This document shows, piece by piece, positions 16,555-25,973 of a stretch of DNA of 64,000 nucleotides (position 1 is the stretch's first letter; every line of letters starts with the position of its first letter). A program made the translations under genes and the position numbers. The stretch covers positions 53,911 to 117,910 of the forward strand of contig NZ_NPIB01000014.1 of assembly GCF_002849605.1 (NCBI RefSeq), written 5' to 3'. This stretch comes from Photobacterium carnosum. Its GTDB lineage: Bacteria; Pseudomonadota; Gammaproteobacteria; Enterobacterales; Vibrionaceae. The notes under the pieces were generated by a model. It saw only the letters and a program-made list of their open reading frames with translations, was not told where the DNA came from and did not search any database.

Positions 16555-18630
16555 ATGTTTTCTAAAAGTCAGCTAACACTATTGATTGGTGCGCTATTAT
16601 CAGCGCCGATGGCTCATGCAGAAATGACAGACACCGATGAGCATATGGTGGTCACTGGACGTGATTATGGCTATAAGGCTGACACGAATTCGACCGCAAT
16701 GCGAATGGAGATGACCCAATTAGAAACTCCAGGACAAGTTGCCGTTATCGATGAGAAGCTAATTGATGAGCAACGTGCAAGTACGCTAGGTGAAGTGTTA
16801 CAAAACGATGCCAGTATTTCAGCGGGTGGCACCAGTCGTAACCGTGAACGTTTTTCTTTACGTGGTTTTGAGTTAGGCAGTAGTAGTGGTTTCTTACGTG
16901 ATGGCCACCAGCATTGGTCGCATTACCGCCAACCGGTTGAGTTATTAGAGCGTGTTGAAGTAATGAAAGGCCCTGCGGGTTTGCTTTATGGGCAATCAGC
17001 ACCCGGTGGCTTAGTTAACATGGTGTCAAAGAAGCCAACCTATGAAACACAAATGAATTTCAGTCAAGATGTAGGTTCCAATAATCATACCCGCAGTGTG
17101 TTAGATGTCAGTGGTTCGCTAAATGCCGATCAAACATTACGTGGACGCGTGGTATTAGCGAAAGAAGATTACGATTCATGGCGTAAGTTTAGTGATGGTT
17201 CTACGCCATCAACGGATCGCTTTGTTGGTGGTATGTTCCTTGATTATGATGTTAACGATAACGTGACGGTGTCACTGCATTATGATCGTACTCAAGATAA
17301 GGGCAGTGTGGATTCCGGTGCGTATATTGTCGATGGCAAGCCGGTAATGGGTCGAGATCATGTATGGGATGCCCAATGGTCTAAAATTGATAACGATGTT
17401 CAAAATACAGGTTTTGATGTAAAAGCACAGTTAACTGATACATGGGCATTAAATACGGGCTTTAACTACCAAGATTTTGTGCGTAATGACAAAGAAAGCT
17501 ACCCTGATTTTAGTAAGTTTGAAGAAAATGACACTATTAAACAAGGTGGTAGTGATCGCCATGATGAGTGGGCATTTAAAACAGCTTACACCGATTTTGT
17601 GGGTGAGTTTGATACGTTAGGCATGCAACATCAGTTATTAGTGGGTGCAAACTGGTTAGGTTATAGCTACGATCGTTTCCAGCGTTCATTTGATTCCGTG
17701 GATGTTAAGCCGGGTCAAACAACACCCGCACCTGTGTATTCAAATAAAGATCCGAAAGTATCAAATTCTTCATACGATGCTTGGGGTTTCTATGCGCAAG
17801 ATATGATCACCTTGAATGATAACTGGCAAGTGCTGGCTGGCATACGTTTTGATCGTCAAGTGAAGAGTGGCATTGCTGAAGAAGCGGTATCACCTAAATT
17901 AGCCGCAATTTACCACCCCGCAGAGAATGGCTCTATTTACTTAGCATATTCTGAAAGTTTTGAGCCTCAAGGGGTGGTGTCATCTGATTACACTAATGCG
18001 GGAGATAACCTTGATCCTCTACGTGGTAAGCAATATGAGCTAGGCACGAAGTGGGAATTATTGAATAAGCGTTTATTTGCAACAGCCGCAGTATTTAATA
18101 TTACGCAAGAAAATTCAAAGATTGCCGTTGGACCTGATAATAATCAAACACTAACCCAAGCGGGCGAACGGGTACATAATGGTGTGGAGTTTGCGTTACA
18201 AGGTAACATTACTGATAAACTAAGCATGAATGCTTCTGCAATGTACCTTGATGCGGAATACACTAAAGATCAGAATTATGAAGGTAATCGTCCTGTTGAT
18301 GTGCCTGAGTTTGCAGCAAGTGTGTGGTCAACCTATAACGTGACACAGGCGACAGATGTCAACCTTGGGGTTATCTATGAAGGTTCACGTTTTGGTGATG
18401 CCGCTAATACCTTTAAGAAAGACGGTTATACCCGTGTTGATGTGGGTGTCGCTCATACTTATAAATATGACGGTAAATTGGATATCATTGGTCGTGTAAA
18501 TGTAGAGAATTTATTTGATACTGATTACATGGCGGGTGGCGGTTCAACCAGCAAAGACTATGTGGGCGCAACAGGTGTAACGCTTGGTGAAGGGCGTAAC
18601 TTTATGGCAACCATTGAATTTAAGTATTAA
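16555..18630 (+). CDS. TonB-dependent siderophore receptor
   Basis: This 691-residue outer-membrane receptor imports a ferri-siderophore. It opens with a signal peptide (MFSKSQLTLLIGALLSAPMAHA), then a TonB-box-like EHMVVTG, a plug domain with QRASTLGEVLQNDASISAGG and RFSLRGFELGS, and the plug-end signature VEVMKGPAGLLYGQSAPGG. The rest is a 22-strand barrel with NVENLFDTDYMAGG near the end and a final aromatic-rich strand EFKY. Length and motifs fit the siderophore-receptor family, though the ligand cannot be named. Fur-like boxes upstream imply iron repression. The dedicated TonB2/TtpC system lies immediately downstream, separated by a terminator, so receptor and energiser are functionally paired. 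Confidence 0.9.
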   Translation: MFSKSQLTLLIGALLSAPMAHAEMTDTDEHMVVTGRDYGYKADTNSTAMRMEMTQLETPGQVAVIDEKLIDEQRASTLGEVLQNDASISAGGTSRNRERFSLRGFELGSSSGFLRDGHQHWSHYRQPVELLERVEVMKGPAGLLYGQSAPGGLVNMVSKKPTYETQMNFSQDVGSNNHTRSVLDVSGSLNADQTLRGRVVLAKEDYDSWRKFSDGSTPSTDRFVGGMFLDYDVNDNVTVSLHYDRTQDKGSVDSGAYIVDGKPVMGRDHVWDAQWSKIDNDVQNTGFDVKAQLTDTWALNTGFNYQDFVRNDKESYPDFSKFEENDTIKQGGSDRHDEWAFKTAYTDFVGEFDTLGMQHQLLVGANWLGYSYDRFQRSFDSVDVKPGQTTPAPVYSNKDPKVSNSSYDAWGFYAQDMITLNDNWQVLAGIRFDRQVKSGIAEEAVSPKLAAIYHPAENGSIYLAYSESFEPQGVVSSDYTNAGDNLDPLRGKQYELGTKWELLNKRLFATAAVFNITQENSKIAVGPDNNQTLTQAGERVHNGVEFALQGNITDKLSMNASAMYLDAEYTKDQNYEGNRPVDVPEFAASVWSTYNVTQATDVNLGVIYEGSRFGDAANTFKKDGYTRVDVGVAHTYKYDGKLDIIGRVNVENLFDTDYMAGGGSTSKDYVGATGVTLGEGRNFMATIEFKY

Positions 18631-18647
18631 TAAGTAGTTGAATATTT

Positions 18648-18675
18648 AAGGGGAAGTATTAACTTCCCCTTGTTG
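18648..18675 (+). terminator. Terminator after the receptor gene
   Basis: AAGGGGAAG (18648-18656) pairs with CTTCCCCTT (18663-18671) around a 6-base loop, followed by GTTGT. The stem is strong but the T-run is weak. Confidence 0.7.
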
Positions 18676-18813
18676 TGATCTGAATGTGGTGGCCTATAAA
18701 CTGTTAATCATAATAGTTATTGTTTATAGTTCGCCAATCTTGGATACTTTTTATTTTTAACATTCTCTTTTTTGTTTTTTTTGGTTATTACAGATAACGA
18801 TTGATTAAATATT

Positions 18814-19587
18814 ATGAATTTTATTAAAACTAGCCTGGCTATTGTTATTCTCAGCGTCACTACGGGTGCTCACGCTTCTAATCTTGATAATGCGCGTTCG
18901 ATTGAAAATAGTACCAATACCGCATCTGCTGTGAGTCAGAATAAGATCGATAAAAGTGCAGATTCTGCATTGGCAATGAAGGCCAGCATGGAACAACTGC
19001 AAGAAGAAGTGAAAAACTTAACGGTTTATCATGATCACTTAGCGCGGTTGGTTAAAAATCAGGCGCAAGAAGTGACGTCTATTGATCAACAAATCACCGA
19101 CATTAAGCAGACTCGTCAAGGTGTGGTGCCATTGATGTACCAAATGATTGATGGCTTGAAGACCATTGTTGAGAACGATAAGCCAATTAAACGCCAAGCC
19201 CGTTTGGTACGAGTGGGTAAACTTGAAACCATGATGTCACAAGCTGATATTAGCGATGCTGAAAAATTCCGTCGTATTTTAGAAGCCTACCAAATTGAAA
19301 TGGATTACGGCACCAAGCTTGCTGCTTACCAAGCGAAAATCACCCTTGCTGACAATAAAATGATTGAAGTGAATGTGTTGCATTTAGGTCGCATTGCCTT
19401 GGTGGCTCGAAGTTTAAATGGTAGCCATTACTGGAGTTGGAATACAGCCGCTAAACAATGGCAGCCTGTTGATGCAAGTGATGGTGCAAACATCGATAAA
19501 GCGTTTGCGATTGCTGATAACCAAGCAGCACCCAGCTTAATTATCTTACCTGTTTCAGGCGTATCAACTAACGTAGAGAGTAAATAA
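18814..19587 (+). CDS. DUF3450 periplasmic protein of the TonB2/TtpC system
   Basis: A signal peptide ending GAHAS precedes a long coiled-coil region (about residues 45-100, MEQLQEEVKNLTVYHDHLARL), then a compact C-terminal domain with GRIALVARSLNGSHYWSWNTAAKQW. This is the DUF3450 family, which in Vibrionaceae always leads the TtpC-ExbB2-ExbD2-TonB2-TPR cluster and is needed for TonB2-dependent siderophore uptake. It ends one base before the ttpC start, so translation is coupled. It probably stays in the periplasm and contacts TtpC's periplasmic extension. First gene of the six-gene operon; no convincing Fur box was found directly before it. Confidence 0.88.
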   Translation: MNFIKTSLAIVILSVTTGAHASNLDNARSIENSTNTASAVSQNKIDKSADSALAMKASMEQLQEEVKNLTVYHDHLARLVKNQAQEVTSIDQQITDIKQTRQGVVPLMYQMIDGLKTIVENDKPIKRQARLVRVGKLETMMSQADISDAEKFRRILEAYQIEMDYGTKLAAYQAKITLADNKMIEVNVLHLGRIALVARSLNGSHYWSWNTAAKQWQPVDASDGANIDKAFAIADNQAAPSLIILPVSGVSTNVESK

Positions 19588-19588
19588 C

Positions 19589-20956
19589 ATGAAATTAAAA
19601 ACGTTAGTTGCCGCATTATGTATCGCAAGTTTGCCATTGACTGTTAATGCCGAATCGGTAGTAAAACAAGCCCAGCAAGAGCATAGCCAGCAGGCTCAGC
19701 ATAATGTGCAACGTGAAGCGGGTTTTAATAGCACTCATCATAATATTAAAGCGCAATACAATGCGTTACTTACTGAGCGTAATAAATTAAAGGCTGCCAC
19801 AGAAGTATTAAGTACAACCTTTAGTGCGAATGAACAACGTTTAGCGACGTTAGAACAACAATTACGATTAGAAAGCGGCAGCTTAGGCGAGTTATTTGGT
19901 GTTGTACGTCAAACCGCCAAAGAAGTACAAGCTGAACAACAATATGCTGTAACCGCGATTGATAACAGCCAAGATAATGCCGTTGTGAATGAGATTGTCG
20001 CGGCGAAAGTCTTACCATCAATGGTGCAATTGCAAGGTTTATGGCAAGCAATGACTGATCAGATCGTTGCGAGCGGGCAAATTGCTAAAGTCACCGTGCC
20101 ATATATTAACGGTGATGGTGAACAAAGTGATATTCAGGCATTGCGTTTAGGCAGTATTGGCTTAGTCGGCGACAATGGTTATTTACGTTGGGATGGCAGC
20201 CAACATGTAGCAATGGCGTATTTACAGCAACCTGAACATGCACCGACATTGGCTGATTATGATCAATTAATCTCTACGGGCAATGACATGCTGGTGGTCG
20301 ATCCTTCACGTGGGGTGATGCTAGAGCAATTAGCCCAAGCACCGACATTAATGGATCGTCTGCAAGCAGGTGGCGCGGTTGGTAAAATCATTCTATTGCT
20401 ATTAGCTATTGGTGCAGGTATTGCGATTTTTCGTGGTGTGAAATTAGCCATTATTCGTCAACAAATCAAAGCACAGCTAAAGCAACCTTCTAAGCCGGGT
20501 AATAATCCACTGGGTCATATTTTAGCTGTTTATAACAAAGAACAAAGCCGTAGCGTTGAAGCGTTAGAATTACGTTTATTAGAAACGATTGTTGATGAAC
20601 AACAAGGGCTAGAAAAAGGCCTGTCAATGCTGAAACTGTTTGCTGCGTTAGCGCCGATGTTAGGTTTGCTAGGTACAGTAACAGGTATGATTGAAACCTT
20701 CCAAGTGATCACTCAGTTTGGTAATGGCGATCCAAAAGTGATGGCGGGGGGGATTTCAATGGCACTGGTGACCACGGTTCTAGGCTTAGTGGCGGCAATG
20801 CCATTGCTATTGGCGCATAACATTTTAAGTTCGCAAGCTGAAAATATTCGTATGATCCTTGAAAAACAAGGTATTAGCTTAGTGGCGGAACAAGCCGAGA
20901 AAAATGACCAAAGCGGTATTAAAAATTCTGGCATGACAACTGAACAGGCCGCCTAA
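19589..20956 (+). CDS. ttpC: TtpC, large ExbB-like protein of the TonB2 system
   Basis: At 455 residues this is much longer than ExbB. Residues 1-20 are a signal peptide; residues 25-250 form a periplasmic coiled-coil extension (TERNKLKAATEVLSTTFSANE and similar). A membrane helix IILLLLAIGAGIAIF follows, and then the MotA/TolQ/ExbB proton-channel domain with LKLFAALAPMLGLLGTVTGM and GGISMALVTTVLGLVAAMP. TtpC is required in Vibrio species for TonB2 to energise siderophore receptors and is thought to extend the complex through the periplasm. Its TAA overlaps the ATG of exbB2 (TAATGG), tight coupling typical of stoichiometric complexes. Confidence 0.92.
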   Translation: MKLKTLVAALCIASLPLTVNAESVVKQAQQEHSQQAQHNVQREAGFNSTHHNIKAQYNALLTERNKLKAATEVLSTTFSANEQRLATLEQQLRLESGSLGELFGVVRQTAKEVQAEQQYAVTAIDNSQDNAVVNEIVAAKVLPSMVQLQGLWQAMTDQIVASGQIAKVTVPYINGDGEQSDIQALRLGSIGLVGDNGYLRWDGSQHVAMAYLQQPEHAPTLADYDQLISTGNDMLVVDPSRGVMLEQLAQAPTLMDRLQAGGAVGKIILLLLAIGAGIAIFRGVKLAIIRQQIKAQLKQPSKPGNNPLGHILAVYNKEQSRSVEALELRLLETIVDEQQGLEKGLSMLKLFAALAPMLGLLGTVTGMIETFQVITQFGNGDPKVMAGGISMALVTTVLGLVAAMPLLLAHNILSSQAENIRMILEKQGISLVAEQAEKNDQSGIKNSGMTTEQAA

Positions 20957-21489
20957 TGGATAGCAGCGTATTACAAACGTGGTGGTTATCACTGTCGCAT
21001 TTTATGGCGCAAGGCGGTGTGATTTTATGGTGGTTAGCCGCTGTGGTTGCGGTGTTGTGGTTATTGGTGTTTGAACGGGTTATTTACCTTGTGTTTTACT
21101 TTCCACAACAACAGCAACAATGGATAGCATTATGGGCAGCACGTGCTGATCATCAATCTTGGTATGCTCATGCAATTCGAGATGGCTGGTTGAGTGATGC
21201 TAAAATAGCGTTAAACAAAAACCTTAATTTTATTAAAGTGTTAGTCGCTATTTGTCCCATGTTAGGTTTGCTTGGTACGGTTACGGGTATGATTTCAGTG
21301 TTTGATGTAATGGCAACCCAAGGCAGTAGCCAACCGCGATTGATGGCGTCAGGAATTTCACTGGCGACATTACCAACTATGGCGGGCATGGTGGCAGCAC
21401 TAGCGGGAATGTTTATTCATGCTCGATTGGCAAAAGCGTGTCAAATGCGTGAATTGAAATTAGAAAAATCATTAAGGAGTCAACAATGA
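20956..21489 (+). CDS. exbB: ExbB2 proton-channel subunit
   Basis: This 177-residue ExbB-type protein has three membrane segments: GVILWWLAAVVAVLWLLVF near residues 20-38, then after a cytoplasmic loop VLVAICPMLGLLGTVTGMIS and GISLATLPTMAGMVAALAGMF. The last two carry the channel-lining residues of the MotA/TolQ/ExbB family. With ExbD2 it converts proton flow into TonB2 movement. It overlaps ttpC by one base and exbD2 by four bases (ATGA), so all parts are made together. TtpC contains a second ExbB-type domain, meaning this system has two different channel proteins. Confidence 0.92.
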   Translation: MDSSVLQTWWLSLSHFMAQGGVILWWLAAVVAVLWLLVFERVIYLVFYFPQQQQQWIALWAARADHQSWYAHAIRDGWLSDAKIALNKNLNFIKVLVAICPMLGLLGTVTGMISVFDVMATQGSSQPRLMASGISLATLPTMAGMVAALAGMFIHARLAKACQMRELKLEKSLRSQQ

Positions 21490-21890
21490 GACTCAGCCGT
21501 CGCTCGTCAGTGCGTGAAGATGCACAAATAGATTTAACCTCGATGTTAGATATCGTTTTCATCATGTTGATTTTCTTTATTGTTACTAGTTCTTTTGTGC
21601 GTGAATCAGGGGTTGAAGTGAATCGCCCGCAAGCAAACCATGTGGTTAGCCAAAAAGATGCGGGTATTTTTGTGGCGATCACTGCTGCAAATGATATTTA
21701 TATTGATAAGCGAGTGGTTGATCCTGAACGCGTTCAAGCAACCTTAGAACACATGTTAACGGAACAACCTGATGCAGCATTAGTGATTCAAGCGGATGAA
21801 CATGCTTATAACGGTACGGTCGTTAAGGTGATGGATGCTGCAAAAGGTGCTGGAGTCAAAAATATTGCCTTGGCTGCGGAGAAAAACTAA
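21486..21890 (+). CDS. exbD: ExbD2 energy-transduction subunit
   Basis: This 134-residue single-pass protein has the ExbD signature: a short basic cytoplasmic start (RLSRRSSVRED), then LTSMLDIVFIMLIFFIVTSSF, in which the aspartate of LDIVF is the proton-carrying residue of the membrane helix. The periplasmic domain follows (GVEVNRPQANHVV to DAAKGAGVKNIALAAE). It overlaps exbB2 by four bases and shares the last base of its stop with the tonB2 start. The start is ATG 21486, preceded by AAGGAG at about 21475. Confidence 0.92.
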   Translation: MRLSRRSSVREDAQIDLTSMLDIVFIMLIFFIVTSSFVRESGVEVNRPQANHVVSQKDAGIFVAITAANDIYIDKRVVDPERVQATLEHMLTEQPDAALVIQADEHAYNGTVVKVMDAAKGAGVKNIALAAEKN

Positions 21891-22540
21891 TGATGCGCAT
21901 ATTGATGGCACTGCCATTGGCGCTCGCGGTGGCTTTAGGTCTGTTTACACTGATGGCATGGATGGTCGATAACGGTAATCATCAACCTCAAGATAATGCA
22001 CCGCCGTTAGCGTTTAATATGGTAATGGTAGAACACGAACAAGCGCCACAGCGTCGTCAGCGTGTTGCACCACCACCGCCAGAAACGCCAACGCCGCCAC
22101 CTGAAGCGCAACCGTCGCAGTCACAAGCGGCAACATCAACAGCGATGCCAATGGCGTCTATTCCTAGCTTAGGTTTAGATACGTCTATTCATGGTTTAGC
22201 GGTTAATGCGCCTAAATTTACTGATTTCAGTAGTGCAGCAGCGATAGGTAACGGATTAGGTAAATCGCAACAGGCGATGCCGCTTTATAGAGCAGAGCCG
22301 CGTTATCCTGCACGAGCTTTACGCCAAGGAAAAGAAGGGTATGTGGTGCTTAAATTTACCATTGATACCCAAGGTCGACCAATCGATATTACGATCATGG
22401 ATGCCAAGCCCCATCGTTTATTTGATAAAGAAGCGATCCGCGCATTACGCAAGTGGAAGTACCAACCACAAGTTGTTAATGGCACCGCAATGGCACAACA
22501 AGGGCAGACAGTGCGCCTTGAATTTAGGTTAAATCAATAA
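21890..22540 (+). CDS. tonB: TonB2 energy transducer
   Basis: This 216-residue TonB protein spans the periplasm to contact receptor TonB boxes. It has one N-terminal membrane anchor (LMALPLALAVALGLFTLMAWMV), a short proline-rich spacer (APPPPETPTPPPEAQP), and the C-terminal TonB fold with PLYRAEPRYPARALRQGKEG, VVLKFTIDTQGRPIDI and ALRKWKYQPQ. The anchor has a histidine at NGNH just after the helix rather than the SHLS histidine inside the helix of TonB1 types, consistent with TonB2. The spacer is shorter than in TonB1, which fits dependence on TtpC. It overlaps exbD2 and the following TPR gene by one base each. Confidence 0.92.
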   Translation: MMRILMALPLALAVALGLFTLMAWMVDNGNHQPQDNAPPLAFNMVMVEHEQAPQRRQRVAPPPPETPTPPPEAQPSQSQAATSTAMPMASIPSLGLDTSIHGLAVNAPKFTDFSSAAAIGNGLGKSQQAMPLYRAEPRYPARALRQGKEGYVVLKFTIDTQGRPIDITIMDAKPHRLFDKEAIRALRKWKYQPQVVNGTAMAQQGQTVRLEFRLNQ

Positions 22541-23727
22541 TGAAAAAATTAGCTTTTATTATCGCGTTAACCTTGTCGGCTTCACTGCCATTATCAAATG
22601 CTTATGCAAGTGGTGGTCAGTTATCACAAGCGACAGCCAACAAGGTACAACGCGCTAATGACTTACAATTAAATGATAAGCTTACTCAAGCCATTGCACT
22701 GTTAGCTGAAATGAACCCACGTTCTGCTTACGATAAAGCGTATGTGCAACGAATGCTGGGGGTGTTTTATTGGCAGCAAGGGAAACAGTCACAAGCTATT
22801 TCTTTGTTAACAAAAGCAGTAAACAGTGGTTTGTTGCATGACGATCAAGCATGGACGACTGAGCGTATGTTGGCGGATATTTTGTTGTCTGATGCTAAAT
22901 ATAGCCAAGCATTACCGCATTATTATAAGTTAACCAAAAATATTCCTGCCAAACAAAAAGGGGATGAGCTGTGGTTACGCATTGCTCAAGCGCATTATCA
23001 GCAATCGCAGTGGCAGCAAGTGTTAACCGCGATGAAGCATTATGATGGTTATCGTCTTAAAGACACGATGTCACCGTTATCGATTAAGCTTGGGGCACAG
23101 TTACAACTTAAACAGTGGCAAGGTGCATCAGCAACCCTGAATCGTTTAATTGCATTAGAACCAACGAAGCTCATTTGGTGGCAGCAATTAGCCAGTATTC
23201 AAATGCGAACTGGTAAAACCGCTAATGCTTTAGCAACGTTAAAGTTAGCTAAATACCAAGGGGTGGCACTGAGTCAGCAAGATCTTAAAGTATTAGCCCA
23301 ATTGTATGCTCAACGTGGTATTCCAGAACGTGCAGCGGAACAAATAGCCGCATTGAAAGATGCCAATAGTGATAAGACGTTATTAATTGAACAAGCTAAT
23401 TACTGGCAAATGGCACGGGAATGGAACAAAGCAATCAAACTATGGACAAAAGTTGCGGCGAAAGATAACCACTACCGTTGGCAGTTAGCGCAATTGTTAG
23501 TTCAAGAAGGTGATTATAAACAAGCTTTGGTTGAATTAGATCGCGTTAAACGTAAAGACAAACAGGCTGCGGTAGAATTAGCGAAAGTTAGGGTTTATTA
23601 CAAAATGAATAATCTCGATCAAGCGATTATTCACGCCAAGCAAGCAAATAATATTCAACCATCTTCTGCGGCGAAAAGTTGGATTAAATATTTAGGCCAA
23701 ATGCGAAAAATAGATGTAAGTGCTTAA
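22540..23727 (+). CDS. TPR-repeat periplasmic protein of the TonB2 cluster
   Basis: A signal peptide ending NAYAS is followed by about 370 residues of repeated helix pairs with TPR spacing, for example AYVQRMLGVFYWQQGKQSQA and MRTGKTANALATLKLAK. A TPR protein of this length closes the TonB2/TtpC cluster in most Vibrionaceae, presumably scaffolding the complex in the periplasm; its exact role is not established. The start ATG overlaps the tonB2 stop. A strong hairpin terminator 40 bases after the stop ends the operon. Confidence 0.85.
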   Translation: MKKLAFIIALTLSASLPLSNAYASGGQLSQATANKVQRANDLQLNDKLTQAIALLAEMNPRSAYDKAYVQRMLGVFYWQQGKQSQAISLLTKAVNSGLLHDDQAWTTERMLADILLSDAKYSQALPHYYKLTKNIPAKQKGDELWLRIAQAHYQQSQWQQVLTAMKHYDGYRLKDTMSPLSIKLGAQLQLKQWQGASATLNRLIALEPTKLIWWQQLASIQMRTGKTANALATLKLAKYQGVALSQQDLKVLAQLYAQRGIPERAAEQIAALKDANSDKTLLIEQANYWQMAREWNKAIKLWTKVAAKDNHYRWQLAQLLVQEGDYKQALVELDRVKRKDKQAAVELAKVRVYYKMNNLDQAIIHAKQANNIQPSSAAKSWIKYLGQMRKIDVSA

Positions 23728-23764
23728 ATAGATATTGTAATGATTAAAGAGATTGTTATTTGTA

Positions 23765-23795
23765 GAAAAGCGAGCCATTGAGCTCGCTTTTCTTA
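23765..23795 (+). terminator. Terminator of the TonB2 operon
   Basis: GAAAAGCGAGC (23765-23775) and GCTCGCTTTTC (23782-23792) form a perfect 11-bp stem with a 6-base loop and an A-rich/T-rich flank. Confidence 0.9.
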
Positions 23796-24092
23796 TTTAT
23801 AAGACAGGCTGATACTTTTTTCTGTTTATAGTAAATAATATGTATTCTTTATCATTACCTGAAATTAGAACTCTTTAATAATAATAACGAATGCTGGTTA
23901 TCAAAAGAGATGGTGCAGGTTATTGATCATGAAACTATATAGAGCTATTTACTGGTGTAGTTTATATACAGATAAATACTTCTTGCGCATAGCTATTTAA
24001 TGCTATTATTCATATGAGCATATAAGTATACTTGTGCGCATAAAACGTGTCTTCTCTGACATTTGGCTATGCTATTATTTTAGGTTAAATAA
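23796..24092. other. Upstream region of the phosphoethanolamine transferase gene
   Basis: AT-rich. TTGCGCATA (about 23982) and TGTGCGCATAAA (about 24032) repeat a GCGCATA core before the gene and could be regulator sites, but I recognise no known operator. No RNA gene is seen. Confidence 0.3.
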
Positions 24093-25742
24093 ATGAAGTG
24101 TTCTTCTTCTGTTTTCAATAAAGAAATGAATTATAATATTTTAGTTTTCTGTATCGCTATATATTTTGGGATTGTTTTAAATATTCCATTATGGCAAACA
24201 TTTTATGAAATACTGTCAAAGTTAGAGATAGTGAGTGTGGGATTTATAATATCACTGCCTATATTTCTTATTGCGGCTCTTAATATTATATTCCAACTTT
24301 TAGCATGGCCTTATATTGGGCGTGTTTTGTTTAGTGTGCTTACTTTTGTTTCAGCTATTACTGCTTATGCGTCATATCATTATGGGATTATTTTTGATTA
24401 TGGAATGATGGAGAACATTTTCGAGACCAATAGTGGTGAAGCAGCATCCTATTTTAGCTTATCTGGCCTTATCGCTATTATTATTATTGGTGTTGTTCCT
24501 TGTTTGTTTATTATTGGTGTAAAGATAAAAAAACAATCTTTTATTAAAACGTTTGTAATATATAAATTAATATCAATTGTCGTATCCATTCTTATCATCA
24601 TTTTAATTGCGGCTTTGTTTTATAAAGATTATGCGTCAGTAGGGCGTAATAATAAATATCTTAATCGCGTGATTAATCCGTCTTACGTGTATACCGGCAT
24701 TAAGTATATTGATAGAACCTATTTTACTAAACCTATCCCTTATCAAAAAATTGGGACAGATGCTAAGTTGGTAACGACGGCAACATCTAATGGTAAGCCT
24801 ACTTTATTTGTGTTTGTTCTCGGTGAAACCGCACGTTCTCAAAATTATCAAGCCAACGGTTATGCTCGCCCCACCAATCAATATACTCAATCTGATAATA
24901 TGATTTCGTTTAAGAATGTCACTTCATGTGGAACGGCAACCGCTGTGTCTGTGCCGTGTATGTTCTCTGCAATGAATCGTAGCAACTATAAAAAAGCCAT
25001 TGCTTATAATCAAGATACCTTTATTGATATTCTGCATCGTGCGGGTATTTCAATACTGTGGAAAGAAAATGATGGTGGTGACAAAGGTGCTGGAGATCGT
25101 ATTCAAAAGATAACCTTAAACCATAGTGCAACAGATCCTTTATGTGATGGCGAATCATGTCTTGATATGGCGTTATTGAATAACTTTCATCAAGAAGTAG
25201 CGAATATGAAGGGTAATAAGTTTATTACGTTACATATTATGGGAAGCCATGGGCCAACATATTACAAACGTTACCCTAAAGATCGCGCGTTTTTTAAACC
25301 AGATTGCCAGCGTTCGGATATTGAAAACTGCACCAAAGAACAAATAGTGAATAGCTATGATAATACTATTTTGTATACCGATTATATGATCAGTCAATTG
25401 ATCCAACAGTTAAAAGGTTACAGTGATAAATACAACACGGCATTGTTCTATATTTCAGATCATGGAGAATCATTAGGCGAAGGTGGGCTGTATTTACATG
25501 GTACGCCTTATAGTTTAGCGCCTAAATACCAAACAACAGTGCCAATGATGATGTGGTTCTCAAAAAGTTTTACTCAAGATCGCGGTTTAAATCTCACTTG
25601 TCTTGAGAATATAGCGAACAATGCCAAGAGAGGGGATTATTCACAAGATAATGTGTTTAGTTCTATGTTAGGTATTATGAATGTAAATACGTCTGTTTAT
25701 AAACCGAAGCAAGATCTTTTCCGTCAGTGTCGTACTCATTAG
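24093..25742 (+). CDS. eptA: Lipid A phosphoethanolamine transferase (EptA family)
   Basis: The 549-residue protein has about five N-terminal membrane helices (residues 15-180) and a periplasmic alkaline-phosphatase-like domain. FVFVLGETARSQNY holds the first zinc ligand (Glu). SCGTATAVSVPCMFS, near residue 280, carries the nucleophilic threonine that accepts phosphoethanolamine. LHIMGSHGPTYYKRYP and FYISDHGESLGEGGLYLHG supply the metal-binding aspartate and histidines. It adds phosphoethanolamine to lipid A, lowering surface charge and polymyxin binding. All catalytic parts appear intact. It is monocistronic between two iron-uptake clusters, closed by its own terminator. The start is ATG 24093 with AGGTTA upstream; ATG 24126 is an alternative. 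Confidence 0.9.
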   Translation: MKCSSSVFNKEMNYNILVFCIAIYFGIVLNIPLWQTFYEILSKLEIVSVGFIISLPIFLIAALNIIFQLLAWPYIGRVLFSVLTFVSAITAYASYHYGIIFDYGMMENIFETNSGEAASYFSLSGLIAIIIIGVVPCLFIIGVKIKKQSFIKTFVIYKLISIVVSILIIILIAALFYKDYASVGRNNKYLNRVINPSYVYTGIKYIDRTYFTKPIPYQKIGTDAKLVTTATSNGKPTLFVFVLGETARSQNYQANGYARPTNQYTQSDNMISFKNVTSCGTATAVSVPCMFSAMNRSNYKKAIAYNQDTFIDILHRAGISILWKENDGGDKGAGDRIQKITLNHSATDPLCDGESCLDMALLNNFHQEVANMKGNKFITLHIMGSHGPTYYKRYPKDRAFFKPDCQRSDIENCTKEQIVNSYDNTILYTDYMISQLIQQLKGYSDKYNTALFYISDHGESLGEGGLYLHGTPYSLAPKYQTTVPMMMWFSKSFTQDRGLNLTCLENIANNAKRGDYSQDNVFSSMLGIMNVNTSVYKPKQDLFRQCRTH

Positions 25743-25778
25743 ACGGGCTATATGGATTAACGTTAAATCTTACAAATT

Positions 25779-25813
25779 ACCCCTAATGATTTTTTATTAG
25801 GGGTTTATTTTTT
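25779..25813 (+). terminator. Terminator after eptA
   Basis: ACCCCTAAT (25779-25787) pairs with ATTAGGGGT (25796-25804), followed by TTATTTTTT. Confidence 0.9.
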
Positions 25814-25828
25814 ATCGCCTTTATTATC

Positions 25829-25870
25829 CTCGCACCTCGCACCTCGCACCTCGCACCTCGCACCTCGCAC
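25829..25870. repeat. Perfect 7-bp tandem repeat, six copies
   Basis: CTCGCAC is repeated six times without a change, then a partial CTTG follows. It is GC-rich in an AT-rich intergenic gap and lies between the eptA terminator and the Fur box of the next operon, roughly 70 bases before that box. Confidence 0.95.
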
Positions 25871-25937
25871 CTTGTTTCTTGTAACGCATTTCTAACCAAC
25901 GTAAACAATGTAAATTGAATGCCAATAAGAACGATTA

Positions 25938-25957
25938 TCAATTAAATTATCATTATC
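25938..25957 (+). promoter_or_regulatory. Fur box before the iron operon
   Basis: GATTATCAATTAAATTATCATTATC spans about 25933-25957; AATTATCATTATC matches the 3' half of the Fur consensus very well and GATTATCAATT the 5' half. It lies just upstream of the PepSY gene, so Fur repression of the whole operon is likely. Confidence 0.7.
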
Positions 25958-25973
25958 CAAGTTACTCTTATGC

